Below, piece after piece: positions 6,862 to 9,211 of a stretch of DNA of 9,211 bases; the stretch's first letter is position 1; each line of letters begins with the position of its first letter. Source of the stretch: Desulfobacteraceae bacterium (GTDB lineage: Bacteria > Desulfobacterota > DSM-4660 > Desulfatiglandales > Desulfatiglandaceae); contig JAUVRS010000081.1 in the NCBI GenBank assembly GCA_030597505.1, forward strand, positions 1 through 9,211, in the 5' to 3' direction. A model generated the notes under the pieces. That model searched no databases. It saw only the letters and a list, made by a program, of their open reading frames with translations, and was not told the DNA's origin. A program made the position numbers and the translations under genes.

Positions 6862-6901
6862 GCTCTTCAAAAGAGCATGTTGTGTTCGACCTTGCTCTTT
6901 T
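6862..6901 (+). promoter_or_regulatory. Two mutually exclusive hairpins in the leader of the RarD-like gene
   Basis: GCTCTT (6862-6867) pairs perfectly with AAGAGC (6871-6876) across a CAA loop. The same AAGAGC, extended to AAAAGAGCA (6869-6877), pairs perfectly with TGCTCTTTT (6893-6901) across a 15-nt loop. One strand thus has two competing partners, and the second stem ends in four T residues 9 nt before the ATG at 6911. This is the geometry of an attenuator or translation switch, but it is also compatible with three simple copies of one short motif. No riboswitch class is recognised. The rest of the 219-nt divergent gap (6692-6910) shows no convincing promoter. Confidence 0.4.
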
Positions 6902-6910
6902 GTAGACGTC

Positions 6911-7867
6911 ATGATAACCACCACCTCTATGAAACAGACGAACAAAACCAGCACGTCAAAACCGCCAAAGCAATCACCCGCTGGCTTGGCGTGTGCACTA
7001 TCAGCCCATCTGATCTGGGGGCTCAGCCCGGTTTACTGGAAGGTTCTTCAGAGCGTCCCTGCCCTGGAAATTATCTGTCATCGGATCATCTGGTCTTTTG
7101 CACTTATTATCCCAATGACCCTTTTTGGACGTCATCGAAATGAGTTATGGCAGGTCCTGAGGCGCCCCAGAATCCTGTTGATCCTCCTGGCCACCTCATT
7201 CCTTATGGGTGCCAACTGGCTGGTCTACATCTGGGCGGTCAACAACGGACGAGTCCTTCAGGCAAGTCTGGGCTATTACATAAGCCCCTTGGTGAGCGTT
7301 TTTCTGGGGATCGTGTTCTTGAAAGAGAGCATGCGGTTCCTGCAAGGGCTGGCAGTTGTCATGGCCTCCGCTGCGGTTCTTTATCTTACATTTCAATACG
7401 GAGAATTTCCAACAATATCGCTGTTCCTCGCCTTTAGTTTCGGAGTTTACGGCCTTATCCGAAAAGTAGCCCCGGTCAGCGCCATTACCGGTCTTACCGT
7501 GGAAACCCTTATTCTAACTATCCCGGCCCTTACCTATTTGATCCATCTGGCCACGACCGGTCTGGGGATCTTCGGCCACAAAGGAACCACCATAGACCTT
7601 TTTCTCATGGGTACAGCCCTGGTCACAGCCATCCCCCTGCTTCTCTTCACTTTGGGAGCACGAAGGCTACCCCTTTCAACAATGGGTTTTCTCCAATATG
7701 TTGCACCCACCTGTATATTTTTACTCGGGATATTTTTCTATCATGAGCCACTAACCCCTCAACAGGTGGTGGCCTTTGTGCTCATTTGGACAGCATTGGT
7801 TATTTATTCTGTTGATTCGTTTCTATTTTATCGAAAATCGTATCAATTCAGCAAAAGAACAGAATAG
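6911..7867 (+). CDS. rarD: RarD-like EamA-family transporter
   Basis: A 318-aa multi-pass inner-membrane protein, about ten helices, close to the RarD branch of the EamA/DMT superfamily. RarD hallmarks seen are LIWGLSPVYWKVL (residues 35-47), EIICHRIIWSFAL, LMGANWLVYIWAVNNGRVLQ, ASLGYYISPLVSVFLGIVFLKE, and AFSFGVYGLIRKVAPV starting the second half with TGLTVETL; E. coli RarD carries near-identical stretches such as GNWLLFIWAVNN and EASLGYFINPL. The name comes from a predicted chloramphenicol-resistance permease; the natural substrate is uncertain. Some 30 polar, Lys/Thr-rich residues precede the first helix. The start is not firm: ATG 6911 and ATG 6929 are both in frame and neither has a good ribosome site; I keep 6911. 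Upstream lie competing hairpins (6862-6901) that might regulate it. It is divergent from the EamA gene and not obviously linked to the lipid-like cluster. Confidence 0.9.
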   Translation: MITTTSMKQTNKTSTSKPPKQSPAGLACALSAHLIWGLSPVYWKVLQSVPALEIICHRIIWSFALIIPMTLFGRHRNELWQVLRRPRILLILLATSFLMGANWLVYIWAVNNGRVLQASLGYYISPLVSVFLGIVFLKESMRFLQGLAVVMASAAVLYLTFQYGEFPTISLFLAFSFGVYGLIRKVAPVSAITGLTVETLILTIPALTYLIHLATTGLGIFGHKGTTIDLFLMGTALVTAIPLLLFTLGARRLPLSTMGFLQYVAPTCIFLLGIFFYHEPLTPQQVVAFVLIWTALVIYSVDSFLFYRKSYQFSKRTE

Positions 7868-7992
7868 CATTGGAATTTGCGAAATGTTTTCCATTGGATC
7901 CTGACCCGGACAAATCCGCCGACACCCGACGTATGGGGCCCAGTGAAAAAATGGGAAGATCCGGCGACGGTAGACCAAAACCGAAAACAGTC

Positions 7993-8023
7993 GTGACTGA
8001 ACGGGGGTTCCGTTCAGGCACTA
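7993..8023 (-). repeat. REP-like palindrome / possible bidirectional terminator between convergent genes
   Basis: CTGAACGG (7997-8004) and CCGTTCAG (8010-8017) form a perfect 8-bp stem with a 5-nt GGGTT loop, and GTG (7993-7995)/CAC (8019-8021) extend it past one mismatch. Read on the minus strand it begins TAGTGCCTGAACG, the same start as the terminal repeats of the 2245-2421 element (12 of 13 matches to its right end). It sits one base beyond the stop of the dehydrogenase gene and between two convergent genes, so a role in transcription termination or 3'-end stability is plausible. No strong T run follows on either strand. The rest of the gap, 7868-7992, shows nothing I can name. Confidence 0.6.
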
Positions 8024-8024
8024 T

Positions 8025-9005
8025 TTAGTACATCAAATCGGGATCCACCTCAAACTTTGCCTTACCCGTCTGAAGAAAGGACCTTATGTTATCAATGGCT
8101 TGGTCAGTGTTCAGTCTCATAGACTGGGGCGTAAACCCTGCGGTATGGGGTGAAAGAACCACATTCGGCAGTTCGTGTATCGGATATTTTGATGGAGTTA
8201 CATTGGGCTTGCCTTTTCCCGGATAGTTGTACCACGTGTCAATGCCGGCCCCCATCAAAACACCCTTTCGTAGGGCTTGATATAAGCCCTCTTCATCCAC
8301 GACCTTCCCCCTTCCCACATTAACAAGAAATTTTCCTTTCATGGTTGCCAAAATCTCGGCGCTAAACATCCCCCTTGTCTCTTGAGTAAGAGGAAGTGTA
8401 ACAAACACCAGATTGCTTCTATCCAGTGCTTCATTTAACCGGGTGGTAATTTCATCAAAAAATTCAATTTTTTCGACCACCGGCCGTTTCTTAAACCCAA
8501 TGACCCTGCAGTCAAACCCCTTGAGATATTTCGCTATCTGACGTCCGATCTGTCCGGTCCCGATGACGGCACAGGTTCTCCCCTGAATTGAATCCCATGT
8601 ATCATCCACGGTCCCCTTCCCCCAGAGACCGTGCCACTGAGAATTTTTCAAATCATTGTGATATTCAATTATCTTTCCAAAAAAACTCAAAGTCAGCGCG
8701 ATCGCCCGTTCGGCAACATATGGTGCATTTCCATGGACATTGGAAATTCTAATGTGATTTTCCCTAATAAAGTCTAAAGGCAGCGCATCTACGCCCGCAT
8801 AAGGAACAAAAATAATCTTTAAATTCTTTATGTCCGGAAGAACGTTTTGCGGAATCGCTCCGGCCACAATCGCATCAGCATTTTTTATTTCCCCCTTAAC
8901 CAGCTCTTTTTCAGTAACAAAATCGACTTCAGGAAATTCATGACGAAGTTTTTCAATCTTTTCAAGCCATAATCGATTCAGTTTGGTATAAAAAACGATT
9001 TTCAT
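8025..9005 (-). CDS. D-isomer-specific 2-hydroxyacid dehydrogenase
   Basis: A 326-aa NAD(P)-dependent oxidoreductase of the D-2-hydroxyacid dehydrogenase family, reversibly reducing a 2-oxoacid to a D-2-hydroxyacid in the cytoplasm. The substrate domain begins MKIVFYTKLN; VPYAGVDALP (67-76) and NVHGNAPYVAERAIAL (89-104) are standard. The Rossmann motif is VIGTGQIGRQIA (147-158), catalytic Arg232 is in NVGRGKVVDE and His287 in LSPHTAGFTP. The usual catalytic Glu, five residues after the Asp of the DVFE.EP motif, reads Tyr261 here (DTWYNYP). Strand beta-2 ends GFKKRP without an acidic residue, which favours NADP(H) over NAD(H) (inference). I start at 9005 and not at the in-frame ATG at 9086, because GGAGG (complement of 9014-9018) lies 8 nt upstream and the protein then opens on the first beta strand. 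It stands alone, convergent with the RarD-like gene. Exact substrate is not readable. Confidence 0.9.
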   Translation of the reverse strand: MKIVFYTKLNRLWLEKIEKLRHEFPEVDFVTEKELVKGEIKNADAIVAGAIPQNVLPDIKNLKIIFVPYAGVDALPLDFIRENHIRISNVHGNAPYVAERAIALTLSFFGKIIEYHNDLKNSQWHGLWGKGTVDDTWDSIQGRTCAVIGTGQIGRQIAKYLKGFDCRVIGFKKRPVVEKIEFFDEITTRLNEALDRSNLVFVTLPLTQETRGMFSAEILATMKGKFLVNVGRGKVVDEEGLYQALRKGVLMGAGIDTWYNYPGKGKPNVTPSKYPIHELPNVVLSPHTAGFTPQSMRLNTDQAIDNIRSFLQTGKAKFEVDPDLMY

Positions 9006-9211
9006 AATAAAGGCCTCCATAAACAGATATAATAAATGGCAATCTAAGGGCTCGCGCAAGAATAACTTCACATTTTCGCATGCCATCTTCAGACCATCTT
9101 CGGCCGCGCCTCAATCGCGGAATCCTCGGAAGAGTGTTGCTATTCCTGTGGTTTCGCTCAATCGGCGCAGCCAAATCTGATCTAAATCTGTGCGCCAACT
9201 CTGTGAATTTA
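9006..9211. other. Right-edge non-coding stretch upstream of the dehydrogenase
   Basis: I see no credible gene in these 206 nt. There is a tandem pair of CCATCTTC (9083-9090 and 9094-9101) and a small CCGCG/CGCGG inverted repeat near 9103-9120. A TATTATAT stretch on the minus strand, around 9025-9032, could be part of the dehydrogenase promoter, but no well-spaced -35 box is evident. Confidence 0.4.

Noticed and set aside
6664..7143. 159-aa plus-strand open frame covering the divergent promoter region
   Set aside because: It starts inside the opposite-strand EamA gene, crosses the regulatory gap and runs out of frame through the convincing RarD-like gene.
9006..9086. 27-residue N-terminal extension of the dehydrogenase
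   Set aside because: The internal ATG at 9005 has GGAGG at ideal spacing and starts exactly at the first beta strand of the fold.
9083..9101. Tandem CCATCTTC repeat as a CRISPR remnant or operator
   Set aside because: It has only two 8-bp copies with a 3-nt spacer, too little to support either call.

Overview
The window reads as chromosomal DNA from an anaerobic Gram-negative bacterium. A Desulfobacterota (sulfate-reducer-like) host is my best guess. It rests on a benzoyl-CoA-reductase/2-hydroxyacyl-CoA-dehydratase family protein, which is typical of anaerobes, and on overall gene character; no rRNA or other taxonomic marker is present. I see no tRNA, rRNA, CRISPR array, transposase or phage gene.

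Layout: (1) At the left edge is the N-terminal part of a cysteine desulfurase-type gene on the minus strand, running off the window. (2) Divergently from it, a plus-strand group begins with a FabH-type ketoacyl synthase III (430-1425) and, 27 nt later, an alpha/beta hydrolase (1453-2247). (3) A 177-bp highly folded element with imperfect 19-bp terminal inverted repeats (2245-2421) follows, and its first three bases serve as the hydrolase stop codon. (4) Next come a FATP-type fatty acyl-CoA synthetase (2599-4455) and, only 9 nt later, a six-cysteine BcrC/HgdB-family protein (4465-5721). (5) Two drug/metabolite-transporter superfamily permeases are divergently arranged: an EamA protein on the minus strand (5780-6691) and a RarD-like protein on the plus strand (6911-7867). 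Two alternative hairpins lie just upstream of the RarD-like start. (6) A D-2-hydroxyacid dehydrogenase lies on the minus strand (8025-9005). Its stop is abutted by a hairpin sharing its terminal sequence with the element in (3).

How the genes may work together: the ligase would make an acyl-CoA, the Fe-S protein could reduce or dehydrate an acyl-CoA at low potential, the KASIII could condense an acyl-CoA with malonyl-ACP, and the hydrolase could release or trim a product. The combination recalls Ole-type or specialised lipid clusters but matches none that I know. The dehydratase family normally works as two different subunits plus an ATP-dependent activator, and only one subunit is present here. 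This cluster is the best candidate for an undescribed pathway; the substrate cannot be read from sequence. The two permeases and the dehydrogenase show no evident link to it.
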